A DNA stretch of 56,192 nt, from positions 1 through 56,192 of the forward strand of contig JAQBYC010000016.1 in the NCBI GenBank assembly GCA_027623205.1. The letters are read 5' to 3'. The notes under the pieces are model-generated. The model was not told where the DNA came from. It did no database searches and saw only the letters and a list, made by a program, of their open reading frames with translations. Made by a program: the position numbers and the translations under genes. Source of the DNA: Pseudomonadota bacterium (GTDB lineage: Bacteria; Pseudomonadota; Alphaproteobacteria; GCA-2731375). Shown here in pieces: positions 1 through 8,459 of the stretch; position 1 is the first letter of the stretch; each line of letters begins with the position of its first letter.

Positions 1-55
1 GGCCTAGCAAATAAAAGCGGACATTTAATGTGCTACAAAAACCGGACATCTGTAT
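1..55. mobile_element. probable insertion-sequence terminus (remnant or edge of an IS)
   Basis: Two imperfect direct repeats of about 18 bp follow each other with a 24-bp period. They start at 7 and 31, differ at four positions, and both end in CGGACAT. Iterated motifs of this kind at a terminus are typical of IS21-like elements. No transposase lies inside the window, so the element, if intact, extends to the left. The family assignment is a guess from the repeated motif; that the two repeats exist is directly visible. The in-frame GTG at 56 upstream of queF would lie in or against this terminus, which argues for the later ATG. Confidence 0.45.
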
Positions 56-85
56 GTGTCATTGACAGGTTCGAGGGATATAGGC

Positions 86-550
86 ATGCCGGACATGGAA
101 AGCAATGAATTGAGCCAACTTGGCCACTGGGTGGGGGCGCCCAAATCGCCAGAGGAGGCGATCCTGGAACGCGTCGCCAATCCCCATGTAAGCGACGATT
201 ACCTCATCCGGTTCGCCTGCCCGGAATTTACCACGGTCTGCCCCGTAACGGGCCAACCGGATTTTGCCCATCTGGTGATCGATTACCTGCCTGGCGATTG
301 GATCGTCGAGAGTAAATCCCTGAAGCTTTATCTGGCTGCCCATCGTGATCACCCAGCCTTTCATGAAGGCTGCACTGTTGGCATCGCCAAACGATTGATC
401 GATCTGTTAACGCCGAAATGGTTGCGCATTGGCGGCTATTGGTATCCCCGTGGCGGCATACCCATCGATGTGTTTTACGCGACTGGCGAGCCGCCCCCAG
501 GGGTCTGGATACCCGAACAAGGCGTTGCCCCTTATCGCGGGCGCGGATAA
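86..550 (+). CDS. queF: NADPH-dependent 7-cyano-7-deazaguanine reductase QueF
   Basis: QueF reduces the nitrile preQ0 to the aminomethyl preQ1 in queuosine (tRNA modification) synthesis. The 154-residue product fits the short single-domain class. The catalytic Cys52 sits in the motif [12 protein letters not shown] with Asp59 after it, and the QueF signature ESKSLKLY spans residues 75-82. The ATG at 86 is chosen because a GAGGG ribosome-binding site precedes it by about 8 nt; an in-frame GTG at 56 would add ten unconserved residues encoded next to an IS-like end. No other queuosine gene is nearby. The following CBS gene starts 33 nt downstream and may be cotranscribed, without an evident pathway link. 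Confidence 0.93.
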   Translation: MPDMESNELSQLGHWVGAPKSPEEAILERVANPHVSDDYLIRFACPEFTTVCPVTGQPDFAHLVIDYLPGDWIVESKSLKLYLAAHRDHPAFHEGCTVGIAKRLIDLLTPKWLRIGGYWYPRGGIPIDVFYATGEPPPGVWIPEQGVAPYRGRG

Positions 551-583
551 CCACGCGGCTGACCTATAAGGCAGAACCCAGGA

Positions 584-1960
584 ATGACCACATATTCATC
601 CGTGATCGACATGATCGGCAACACGCCGATGTTGGAACTACGTAAATTTGATACCGGTCCCTGCCGCTTGCTGCTGAAACTGGAAAACCAGAATCCTGGC
701 GGCTCCATCAAGGATCGGATTGGCCTGTCGATGATCGCGGCGGCGGAACGTGACGGCAAGATCCAGTCCGGCGGCACAATCATCGAGGCGACGGCGGGCA
801 ATACAGGTCTGGGCCTGGCCCTGGTAGCGGCGCAAAAGGGTTACAAGATGCTGGTCATTGTGCCCGACAAGATGAGCCAGGAGAAAATATTTCACCTGAA
901 CGCTCTTGGCGCGCAGGTGATGATGACCCGCTCGGATGTATCCAAGGGCCATCCGGACTATTATCAGGATGTGGCCGAACGGCTGTCGAACGAGATGGAG
1001 AACAGCTTCTGGGTCAACCAGTTCGCAAACCCGGCCAATCCCGAGGCCCACGAACAGGGCACCGGGCCCGAGATCTGGGCCCAGACGGGCGGCCGGATCG
1101 ACGCCATGGTCTGCGGCGTCGGCTCCGGCGGGACCATGACCGGCCTTGCGCGCTTTCTTAAAAGCGTCAATCCGGCCATTGAAATGATTCTGGCGGATCC
1201 CGAAGGCTCGATCCTGGCCGGCCTCGTCAACGCTGGCACGGCCGGAGAACTTGGTTCCTGGCTGGTGGAAGGTATCGGTGAAGATTTCGTGCCACCCAAC
1301 TGCGAGATTGCCATGATCAGCCACGCCTACACGATATCCGACCAGGAAAGCCTGACCACGGCGCGGGAATTGCTGGCCAGGGAAGGCATTCTATCCGGCT
1401 CTTCCTCCGGCACGTTGCTGGCAGCGGCCCTGCGTTACTGCCGCGCGCAGACCGCGCCAAAAACCGTGGTCAGCCTGATCCCGGATTCCGGCAACAAGTA
1501 TCTTTCAAAAATGTACAACGACTATTGGATGACCGACCAGGGTTTCATCCAACGGCCCCGGCATGGCGATTTGCGGGATTTGATTTCCCGCCCTTTCAAT
1601 GACCGGGCCGTCGTCGCCGCCAGCCCCGACGACACCCTGTCAGGCGCTTATGGACGCATGCGAATGGCTGACGTTTCGCAATTGCCGGTGCTGGAGGGTG
1701 ACCGCATTCTGGGCATTATCGATGAAAGCGATCTGCTCTTGGCGCTGTATCATAACGCCGAACGTTTCGATGCCCCGGTTTCCGGCTTCATGACGGACAG
1801 GTTGGAAATGCTGGCGCCCGGCGAGCCAATGGAGAGCCTGTTGCCTATTCTACGGGCCGACCGGGTCGCCATCGTCGTCGATAACGGCCATTTTCTCGGC
1901 CTTATCACCAAGGTCGATTTGTTGAACCATCTACGCCGCAAAGCGGTTGCCACCGCCTAA
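584..1960 (+). CDS. cystathionine beta-synthase with C-terminal CBS domain pair
   Basis: This PLP enzyme condenses serine (or O-acetylserine) with homocysteine to cystathionine, or acts as a cysteine synthase. The PLP lysine is Lys43 in GGSIKDRIG. The glycine-rich phosphate loop GVGSGGTMTG and the SGSSSGT segment are present. After about residue 335 come two CBS modules (MRMADVSQLPVLEGDRILG and the final FLGLITKVDLLNHL), as in regulated bacterial and eukaryotic enzymes. The length of 458 aa is normal for this two-part form. The next gene, cystathionine gamma-lyase, follows after 19 nt, so the pair makes a complete reverse transsulfuration route from homocysteine to cysteine. Confidence 0.92.
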   Translation: MTTYSSVIDMIGNTPMLELRKFDTGPCRLLLKLENQNPGGSIKDRIGLSMIAAAERDGKIQSGGTIIEATAGNTGLGLALVAAQKGYKMLVIVPDKMSQEKIFHLNALGAQVMMTRSDVSKGHPDYYQDVAERLSNEMENSFWVNQFANPANPEAHEQGTGPEIWAQTGGRIDAMVCGVGSGGTMTGLARFLKSVNPAIEMILADPEGSILAGLVNAGTAGELGSWLVEGIGEDFVPPNCEIAMISHAYTISDQESLTTARELLAREGILSGSSSGTLLAAALRYCRAQTAPKTVVSLIPDSGNKYLSKMYNDYWMTDQGFIQRPRHGDLRDLISRPFNDRAVVAASPDDTLSGAYGRMRMADVSQLPVLEGDRILGIIDESDLLLALYHNAERFDAPVSGFMTDRLEMLAPGEPMESLLPILRADRVAIVVDNGHFLGLITKVDLLNHLRRKAVATA

Positions 1961-1979
1961 CGCCAGGAAGGTCAGAGAA

Positions 1980-3137
1980 ATGTCACGTAACCGCCACGGC
2001 ATCGCCACCCGCGCCATTCATGCCGGCCAGGCCCCGGACCCGACCACCGGCGCCATCATGGTGCCCATCTATGCCACTTCCACCTACGTCCAGGACAGCC
2101 CCGGTGTGCACAAGGGTTATGAATATTCGCGTAGTCAGAATCCGACCCGCATGGCCTATGAAGCCTGCGTGGCTGACCTGGAAAACGGCGCCCAGGGCTA
2201 TGCCTTCGCCTCCGGTCTGGCGGCCAGCGGCACGATCCTGGAATTGCTGGACAGCGGCGATCATGTGATTGCCATGGATGATCTTTACGGCGGCACCTAT
2301 CGCCTGTTCGAGAATGTGCGCAAGCGCTCCGCCGGCCTGCAGTTCAGCTATGTGGATCTGTCGGACCAGGCCGCCCTGGCCGGCGCCATCCGGCCGGAAA
2401 CCAAGATGATCTGGATCGAAAGTCCCACCAACCCCATGTTGCGCCTGGTGGATTTCGCCGCCATCGCCAGGACCGCGGCGCCGAAAGGCATCCTCACCGT
2501 GGCCGACAACACCTTCGCCTCACCGGTCGCGCAACGGCCGCTGGATTTTGGCTTCGACATTGTGGTGCATTCGGCGACCAAATATCTGAACGGCCATTCC
2601 GACATGGTCGGCGGCATGGTCGTGGTCCGCGATGATAGCGATTTACGCGAGCGTCTGGCCTATCTGCATAACGCGGTGGGCTCCATCGCTGGGCCCTTCG
2701 ATGCCTTTCTGGCCATGCGAGGCCTGAAAACACTGCCCCTCCGCATGCAGCGCCACAGCGAAAATGCCCTGGTCATCGCCAAGTTTCTGGAAGCGCATGC
2801 AGATGTGGAAAGGGTCTACTACCCCGGCCTGCCCAGTCATCCCCAACATACGCTTGCCGTACGCCAGATGGAATGTTTCGGCGGCATGGTGACGGCGGTT
2901 TTAAAGGGGGGGCTGGAAAGAAGCCGCCGCTTCCTGGAACGGACCGAGCTGTTTTCCCTGGCGGAAAGCCTGGGCGGCGTGGAAAGCCTGATCGAACATC
3001 CTGCTATTATGACCCATGCCTCGATCCCGCCGGAAGTCCGGGCGGATTTAGGTATCAGTGACGGCCTGGTGCGGCTTTCAGTAGGCATCGAAGACGGCGA
3101 AGATTTACTGAACGATCTAAAATATGCGTTAGAATAA
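1980..3137 (+). CDS. cystathionine gamma-lyase (Cys/Met metabolism PLP enzyme)
   Basis: A 385-residue member of the Cys/Met-metabolism PLP family, predicted to split cystathionine into cysteine, 2-oxobutyrate and ammonia. The PLP lysine is Lys201 in SATKYLNGHSD. The YSRSQNPT motif and the AFASGLAAS phosphate-binding segment are also seen. The start at 1980 is preceded by AGGAAGG; a start at 1947 would overlap CBS. It follows CBS closely, which favours gamma-lyase activity over cystathionine gamma-synthase or methionine gamma-lyase, although sequence alone cannot settle this. An AT-rich 55-nt gap follows. Confidence 0.88.
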   Translation: MSRNRHGIATRAIHAGQAPDPTTGAIMVPIYATSTYVQDSPGVHKGYEYSRSQNPTRMAYEACVADLENGAQGYAFASGLAASGTILELLDSGDHVIAMDDLYGGTYRLFENVRKRSAGLQFSYVDLSDQAALAGAIRPETKMIWIESPTNPMLRLVDFAAIARTAAPKGILTVADNTFASPVAQRPLDFGFDIVVHSATKYLNGHSDMVGGMVVVRDDSDLRERLAYLHNAVGSIAGPFDAFLAMRGLKTLPLRMQRHSENALVIAKFLEAHADVERVYYPGLPSHPQHTLAVRQMECFGGMVTAVLKGGLERSRRFLERTELFSLAESLGGVESLIEHPAIMTHASIPPEVRADLGISDGLVRLSVGIEDGEDLLNDLKYALE

Positions 3138-3192
3138 TTATATATAACAAATAGTTAAGATATTTTATTAATCCAAAATCGGAATATTAGAC

Positions 3193-3372
3193 ATGTTGGT
3201 CTGGCCTGTGAAGTTGCCCCCATGGCGTCACTGGCCATTGCTGTTCGCCCTTGCCATATGCTTGTTTCTCTGGTGGTTGGGGCCAACCGGATTGGCCGTT
3301 TTTTGGCCCTTGGCACTGGCCGCCCTGTTCGCGTTGGGCTTATGGATTTTGGGATTGCGCCATGACCCGTAA
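3193..3372 (+). CDS. small two-helix membrane protein, 59 aa, unknown function
   Basis: The reading frame from ATG 3193 to TAA 3372 encodes 59 residues, almost all hydrophobic. Two membrane helices are likely, about residues 14-33 and 36-54, separated by a Gly-Pro-Thr-Gly turn, with a short basic end. Its last 11 nt overlap the start of the M15-like gene in another frame, which suggests translational coupling. I do not recognise a family. The composition (many Trp, Leu, Ala) is that of a real membrane peptide rather than a shadow frame, but a chance ORF cannot be ruled out. Confidence 0.5.
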   Translation: MLVWPVKLPPWRHWPLLFALAICLFLWWLGPTGLAVFWPLALAALFALGLWILGLRHDP

Positions 3373-4003
3373 GCCGGGCAGCATGCGAGGTTTGGAAGAA
3401 CTCGGCCGGGTGCGCCTGTCGCCGTCGTTTTTCATGCGCGATTTTCTGTACAGTGAAATCTCGGTTTTTTATGGCATCCCAAACATTCCCGATGATCCAG
3501 ATCTGGCTATCGCCGCCGGACGCATGTTGTGCGGCCAGTTATTGGAGCCATTGAAGATGAGCTTTGGCGGTCTCTCAATCCGATCCTCTTACCGCAATGC
3601 CGCGGTCAACGCTTTTGGCAACGCCAATGGCCTCAACTGCGCCAATGCCGAACGGGCCCGTGGCCGTCATGTTTGGGATCTCCGCGACCGTCACGGCAAC
3701 ATGGGCGCAATGGCCTGCGTCGTGCTGCCCTGGTTCACCGACCGTTATGCCCAAGGGGCTGCGGATGGGCGCCCGGACTGGCGGTCCCTGGCCTGGTGGA
3801 TCCATGACCACCTGCCCTATAGCCGTCTGCAATTCTTCCCCAAGCTATGCGCTTTCAACATCGGCTGGTCGGAAGCGCCAGAGCGACGCATCGACAGTTT
3901 CATCGCGCCGCGTGGCTGTCTGACCAAGCCCGGCCGGGATAACCATGGCGGCAATCATCATGAATGGTATCCCGATTTTCCGCCCCTTTTTGTCAGGGAT
4001 TGA
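3362..4003 (+). CDS. conserved hypothetical protein, peptidase M15-like
   Basis: A 213-residue product. Around residue 26 it has the pattern of M15A-like domains (phe-rich segment ending in FLYSEIS, then IPNIPDD), followed by LSIRSSYRN, resembling the SxxR element of zinc D-Ala-D-Ala peptidases. The segment GRHVWDLRD resembles the HxxGxxxD metal motif but is not canonical. Conserved-looking stretches LPYSRLQFFPKL and FNIGWSE follow. No signal peptide is visible. The start at 3362 is chosen because the upstream extension is out of character and overlaps the small membrane ORF. Its 3' end overlaps the convergent MaoC gene by 11 nt. A peptidoglycan-related role is possible but unproven; the metal ligands may be incomplete. 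Confidence 0.55.
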   Translation: MTRKPGSMRGLEELGRVRLSPSFFMRDFLYSEISVFYGIPNIPDDPDLAIAAGRMLCGQLLEPLKMSFGGLSIRSSYRNAAVNAFGNANGLNCANAERARGRHVWDLRDRHGNMGAMACVVLPWFTDRYAQGAADGRPDWRSLAWWIHDHLPYSRLQFFPKLCAFNIGWSEAPERRIDSFIAPRGCLTKPGRDNHGGNHHEWYPDFPPLFVRD

Positions 4004-4430
4004 GCAGCCATTTCATGATGTGCTCGGCCACGCCCACCACTTCGCCCCGCTCGTTGGTGGCTGTCAGGGCGGCACGGCTGCGGCGGCTGGACTGATCCAC
4101 GTCCTTGACTTCGTAGGTGACCGTGATGGTATCGCCGATTTTCACGGCGGCGGTAAAGCGTACCCGGTCATAGCCGATGGACATCGGCGTCAGATCCTTG
4201 CGCGCCTCGGTCAAGCGCATGGCCAACAGGGCCGAGGCGGTGGACATGAAACCCACCAGCAAGGCGCCGTGGGCGACCCGCTGGCCATATTGCGAACGCT
4301 TCATGAAGGCCTCGTTCACATGCGGCGCGGCAAAGTCGCCGGTAATGCCGGCAAAGCCATAGATGTCGCTTTCGCCGACGGTCTTGGTGAACGAGGCGGT
4401 GTCGCCAACGGTGACGGGCAATTCGGTCAT
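3993..4430 (-). CDS. MaoC-like (R)-enoyl-CoA hydratase family protein
   Basis: A 145-residue single hot-dog domain of the MaoC type. The hydratase motif is GDFAAPHVNEAF with Asp32 and His37 in the positions of the catalytic pair, followed by VAHGALLVGFMS. Such proteins hydrate trans-2-enoyl-CoA to (R)-3-hydroxyacyl-CoA. It lies 18 nt downstream of an LLM oxidoreductase on the same strand, so the two are probably cotranscribed and may act on the same CoA-bound or aromatic substrate. The substrate is unknown. Confidence 0.85.
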   Translation of the reverse strand: MTELPVTVGDTASFTKTVGESDIYGFAGITGDFAAPHVNEAFMKRSQYGQRVAHGALLVGFMSTASALLAMRLTEARKDLTPMSIGYDRVRFTAAVKIGDTITVTYEVKDVDQSSRRSRAALTATNERGEVVGVAEHIMKWLLNP

Positions 4431-4448
4431 AACGGATACTCCTCAATG

Positions 4449-5315
4449 TCAGGCGGCGGCCGCCAATTTCTTCATCGCGTTGAGATGCGCGTCAATATTG
4501 GCAAAGCCGGATGCCGATGTACGGAATGTGACGGACGTTGCCCCTACATCCCGCCAGGCTTGGGCCTCGGCCAGCCATTCCTCCGGCCCCCGGTCCTCGG
4601 CGAAGATCGTGGCGTCAATACCCAGGTCGCCGGGGTTCCGGCCCACTGCTTGCGCGGTCTCATGAAAGATTTCGATTTTACGCTTCATTACGTCATCCGG
4701 CTTTGTCCGCGGGTTCATCAACCAGCCATCGCCGATTCGGGCAGCACGGCGTACGGCGACATCGGCCATGGCGCCGAACCAGATCGGGATCGGCCGCTGC
4801 ACCGGTCGTGGGTTCATGCCCATATCACTCATCCGGTGCCATTGGCCTTGGAAATCCACCAGTTCGTCAGACCACAACCGGCGCAGCAATTCCACTTGTT
4901 CCTCGATACGCGCGCCCCGGTTTGCGAAATCCATACCCAGAGCCTTGAATTCCGCCGAACTCCAGCCAACGCCAACGCCCAGGACAAGCCGCCCGCCGGT
5001 CAGAATATCAATTTCGGCGGCCTGCTTGGCGACCAGTTCCGTTTGTCGTTGCGGCAGTACGATATTGGCGGTGACCAACTGAATTTTCTCCGTGAAACCG
5101 GCAATCCATGCGAACAGGGTCATGGGTTCGTGAAAACCATATTGAATGGTGTAGTGGACAGCCCAGGGGGTATCGCGGGCATCCTTGGCACCCAGAATAT
5201 GATCAACCAGGGTCAGGCGTTTAAATCCCAGATCCTCTGCCGTTTGTACGAAATCACGAATGACGACGGGATCGTTGCCGATATCCGTTTGTGGAAATGA
5301 TACGCCGAAATTCAT
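4449..5315 (-). CDS. LLM-class (luciferase-like) oxidoreductase, probably F420-dependent
   Basis: A 288-residue single-domain TIM barrel of the bacterial luciferase superfamily. Typical segments are NFGVSFPQ at the start, LVLGVGVGWSSAEF near residue 115, and PIPIWFGAM. The glycine-rich GVGVGW element is usual in F420-binding members of the TIGR03619-like branch. The ATG at 5315 is preceded by GAGGG; an upstream ATG at 5330 is possible. It heads a two-gene operon with MaoC and is divergent from the amidohydrolase/hydantoinase operon, with only 96 nt between starts, so the two sets may share control. Flavin versus deazaflavin use is inferred from family resemblance and from the F420 operon in this window. 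Confidence 0.82.
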   Translation of the reverse strand: MNFGVSFPQTDIGNDPVVIRDFVQTAEDLGFKRLTLVDHILGAKDARDTPWAVHYTIQYGFHEPMTLFAWIAGFTEKIQLVTANIVLPQRQTELVAKQAAEIDILTGGRLVLGVGVGWSSAEFKALGMDFANRGARIEEQVELLRRLWSDELVDFQGQWHRMSDMGMNPRPVQRPIPIWFGAMADVAVRRAARIGDGWLMNPRTKPDDVMKRKIEIFHETAQAVGRNPGDLGIDATIFAEDRGPEEWLAEAQAWRDVGATSVTFRTSASGFANIDAHLNAMKKLAAAA

Positions 5316-5411
5316 TTTACCCTCATCCATGTTGTTCAGGTCATCATAACGCCTGTTTTCATTGCCGCCAGCTTGAGTGAGAATAGACGGCAAAACACAG
5401 GGATAGGGAAA

Positions 5412-6362
5412 ATGGCAAAATCAAACCGAATGGTCACAGTGGGGGCGGCGCAACTTGGCCCCATCGCGCGTGATGAAAGCCGCGCCGAGGTGGTGGACCG
5501 CCTGCTGGCCCTATTGGATCGTGCCCACGAACGCGGCTGCGATCTGGTGGTCTTTCCGGAACTGGCCCTGACCACATTTTTCCCCCGCTGGTATTTCAAG
5601 GATCAGGAAGAGATCGACCGCTACTTCGAAGCCGCGATGCCGGGACCGGAGACCCAGCGATTGTTCCAAAAAGCGGCGGACTATGGCATCGGTTTTTGCC
5701 TGGGCTTCGCGGAAATGCAGGAGGAAGGCGGCAAAACCAAGCGCTTCAACGCCTGCATCCTGGTTGATAAATCCGGTGCCATTGTGGGCAAGTACCGCAA
5801 GGTGCACCTGCCCGGCCATGCCGAATATCTGCCAGAGCGGAAATGGCAGCATCTGGAAAAGGCCTATTTCGATGTTGGCGATTTGGGCTTCCCGGTCTGG
5901 CGCACCATGGGTGGCATCATGGGGATGTGTATTTGCAACGACCGGCGCTGGCCCGAGACCTACCGCATGATGGGCCTGCAGGGGGTCGAGATGATTATGC
6001 TGGGCTACAATACGCCGGCGACAGAGCCGCCCTGGGGTTTTGAGCCGACCCACCTGGCCGGCCTGCACAACAATCTTTCCATGCAGTCAGGCGCCTACCA
6101 GAACGCAACCTGGGTGATCGGCGTCGCCAAGGCGGGGCGGGAGGAAGGTTGCGATATGATGGGCGGCACCCTGATCATTGCGCCCACGGGAGAGATCGTG
6201 GCCCAGGGCCGCACCCTGGACGATGAACTGGTAGTGGCCGATTGCGATCTGGACGCCTGTAATCACTATAAGAACACGGTGTTCAATTTCGCCGAACACC
6301 GCCAACCGGACCAATATGGCCTGATCACCGGAACCGCCGGCGTCGTTTTGCCGCCGGAATAG
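5412..6362 (+). CDS. N-carbamoyl-D-amino-acid hydrolase-like amidohydrolase (nitrilase superfamily)
   Basis: This 316-residue protein is predicted to release ammonia and CO2 from an N-carbamoyl amino acid. The nitrilase triad is complete: Glu50 in VVFPELALT, Lys130 in [10 protein letters not shown] and Cys175 in [10 protein letters not shown]. The last segment is the signature of D-carbamoylases. The ATG at 5412 fits the domain start; an in-frame start at 5373 would add 13 atypical residues. It precedes hyuA by 22 nt, so a hydantoin-type ring opened by HyuAB could be handed on to this enzyme. The N-carbamoyl substrate is not determined by the sequence. Confidence 0.87.
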   Translation: MAKSNRMVTVGAAQLGPIARDESRAEVVDRLLALLDRAHERGCDLVVFPELALTTFFPRWYFKDQEEIDRYFEAAMPGPETQRLFQKAADYGIGFCLGFAEMQEEGGKTKRFNACILVDKSGAIVGKYRKVHLPGHAEYLPERKWQHLEKAYFDVGDLGFPVWRTMGGIMGMCICNDRRWPETYRMMGLQGVEMIMLGYNTPATEPPWGFEPTHLAGLHNNLSMQSGAYQNATWVIGVAKAGREEGCDMMGGTLIIAPTGEIVAQGRTLDDELVVADCDLDACNHYKNTVFNFAEHRQPDQYGLITGTAGVVLPPE

Positions 6363-6384
6363 ACAGACAGGGATAAAGCGAAAT

Positions 6385-8457
6385 ATGAAACTGATCGGCG
6401 TCGATGTTGGCGGCACCTTTACTGACGTGATGTATGGCGACACGGAAAGCCAGGCTGTCGCCATTCATAAAGTTCCCACCACCCCTGATGATCCCAGCAG
6501 GGGTGTGATCCAGGCCATGTCCGAAATTTGTCAACGCTTCGATGTGGAACGGGGCGCCATTGACCATGTGCTGCACGGCACCACGATCGCTACCAACGCG
6601 GTCCTGGAATACAAGGGCGCCACAACCGGCATGGTCACCACGGCCGGCTACCGCGATATTCTGCATATCGGCCGCCACCAGCGGCCGCAGCATTATTCGA
6701 TCATGCAGGATATCCCCTGGCAGAACCGGCCCCTGGTACAAAGACGTCACCGCAAGGTTGTCGCCGAACGCCTGACGCCCCCCGACGGTGCCGTATTGAT
6801 CCCCCTGGATGAAGACGCCGTGCGGGTTGCGGCACAGGAGCTGCGGGCGGCGCGGGTTGAGGCGATCGCAGTCTGTTTCCTGTTTTCCTATCTCAATCCG
6901 GCCCATGAAGAGCGCGCCGCCGCGATCATTAGGGAGGAATACCCTGACTGTTTCGTCACCACCTCGTCCGCCGTATCACCGCAATTCCGGGAATTCGAAC
7001 GCTTTACAACCGCCGCCATGAACGCCTTCATCGGGCCCAAGGTGCGGACCTATGTGCGTGAACTGGAAAGTGCCCTTGCCGACAATGGCTTCCGGGCGGA
7101 TCTGCACGTCATGGGCTCGAACGGCGGCGTCGCCACGGCGGCCATGGTCTCGGAGCGGCCGGTTCTGACGCTGCTGTCGGGACCGGCGGCGGGGGTATTG
7201 GGCGGCGCAATGAGTGGTGCGCGTTCAGACCGAAAGCGTCTCATCACTTTTGATGTAGGTGGAACCTCGGCTGATATTGGCCTGGTGGTCAATGGCCAGT
7301 TCGCCGAAGCGACGGCGCGGGACACCTGGATCGGTGGCTATCCGGTCATGGCGCCGATGATCGATATACACACCATCGGCGCGGGCGGCGGTTCCATCGC
7401 CCATCTGGATGCCGGTGCGGCGTTTCGCGTCGGCCCGCAATCCGCCGGCGCACTACCTGGTCCGGCGGCCTATGGCCGCGGCGGCACGCTGCCCACGGTG
7501 ACCGATGCCAATGTTGTGCTGGGGCGTCTCCAGCCAGGCAACTTCCTGGGTGGCGAGATGAGCCTGGATGCGGATGCCGCGGCAAAGGTCATGGGCGCCT
7601 TGGCGGAAGAGTTGGGTATGACGCCGGAAGCCGCCGCCGACGGGGTGTTGACCATCATCAATGCCAATATGGCCAACGCCATTCGCTCCCGCACCGTACA
7701 AAAAGGCCACGATCCCCGCGACTTTTCCCTGGTTGCCTTCGGCGGTGCGGGGCCCCTGCATGGCGTGGACGTGGCGCGTGACCTGGGCATTCCGGAGGTA
7801 ATCATTCCGCCCTACCCCGGCATTACGTCCGCGGCCGGATTACTGACCACGAACCTGAAATATGACGCTATCCGCACGGAATTTCAGACCAGCGGTAAGG
7901 TGGACGGCGAACGTCTGAGCCGTGACTTCGACGCCATGCGCCTTTCGCTCGCCGCCCAGTTCAAGGCCGATGGCCTGGACAACAGCGCGGTTGCCTATCA
8001 ACGCAGCGGCGATCTTCGTTATGTGGGCCAGGGCTATGAATTACGGGTGCCCGTGGCCGATGGCCCCGTCGATGAACTATGCCTGAACGGGATCTTCAGC
8101 GCCTTTGAGGACATCCACACCACGGAATATGGCCACGTGTTCGCGGATAATCCCATCGAGATCGTCAACATTCGCGTCACCGCCATCGGCCAGATGCCCA
8201 AGATTGTGCTACCCACCCTGGCGCCGGGCGGCGATCTCAAAGATGCCCTGCTGGATGAAGCCCAATGTTATTTCCGGCAGAACGGTGAGCTTCAGGCCAT
8301 GGCGACGCCTTTGTATGCCCGGGACAAACTGCCCGTCGATCACGTCTTCGCGGGGCCGGCCATTGTCCTGCAAAAAGATACCACCACCGTCATTCCCCCC
8401 GGCGCCCGGGCGCAAGCCCAGGCGGGCGGCAATTTATTGATCGCAACAGGAGCCTGA
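6385..8457 (+). CDS. hyuA: hydantoinase/oxoprolinase subunit A (HyuA family)
   Basis: The 690-residue subunit has the actin/HSP70-like ATP-binding elements of the family: [12 protein letters not shown] near the N-terminus and [14 protein letters not shown] in the middle. The C-terminal [16 protein letters not shown] segment is typical. The family hydrolyses cyclic amides such as N-methylhydantoin or 5-oxoproline at the expense of ATP, or carboxylates ketones in the related acetone/acetophenone carboxylases. The adjacent carbamoylase makes hydantoin-type hydrolysis the best reading. The gene ends 2 nt before hyuB, consistent with translational coupling and a heteromeric enzyme. Confidence 0.9.
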   Translation: MKLIGVDVGGTFTDVMYGDTESQAVAIHKVPTTPDDPSRGVIQAMSEICQRFDVERGAIDHVLHGTTIATNAVLEYKGATTGMVTTAGYRDILHIGRHQRPQHYSIMQDIPWQNRPLVQRRHRKVVAERLTPPDGAVLIPLDEDAVRVAAQELRAARVEAIAVCFLFSYLNPAHEERAAAIIREEYPDCFVTTSSAVSPQFREFERFTTAAMNAFIGPKVRTYVRELESALADNGFRADLHVMGSNGGVATAAMVSERPVLTLLSGPAAGVLGGAMSGARSDRKRLITFDVGGTSADIGLVVNGQFAEATARDTWIGGYPVMAPMIDIHTIGAGGGSIAHLDAGAAFRVGPQSAGALPGPAAYGRGGTLPTVTDANVVLGRLQPGNFLGGEMSLDADAAAKVMGALAEELGMTPEAAADGVLTIINANMANAIRSRTVQKGHDPRDFSLVAFGGAGPLHGVDVARDLGIPEVIIPPYPGITSAAGLLTTNLKYDAIRTEFQTSGKVDGERLSRDFDAMRLSLAAQFKADGLDNSAVAYQRSGDLRYVGQGYELRVPVADGPVDELCLNGIFSAFEDIHTTEYGHVFADNPIEIVNIRVTAIGQMPKIVLPTLAPGGDLKDALLDEAQCYFRQNGELQAMATPLYARDKLPVDHVFAGPAIVLQKDTTTVIPPGARAQAQAGGNLLIATGA

Positions 8458-8459
8458 GC

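Noticed and set aside
56-85. GTG start for queF at position 56
   Set aside because: It lies at the IS-like end, adds unconserved residues, and the ATG at 86 has a better ribosome-binding site.
3945-5300. 451-codon plus-strand ORF opposite MaoC and the LLM gene
   Set aside because: It is a shadow of two motif-supported genes.
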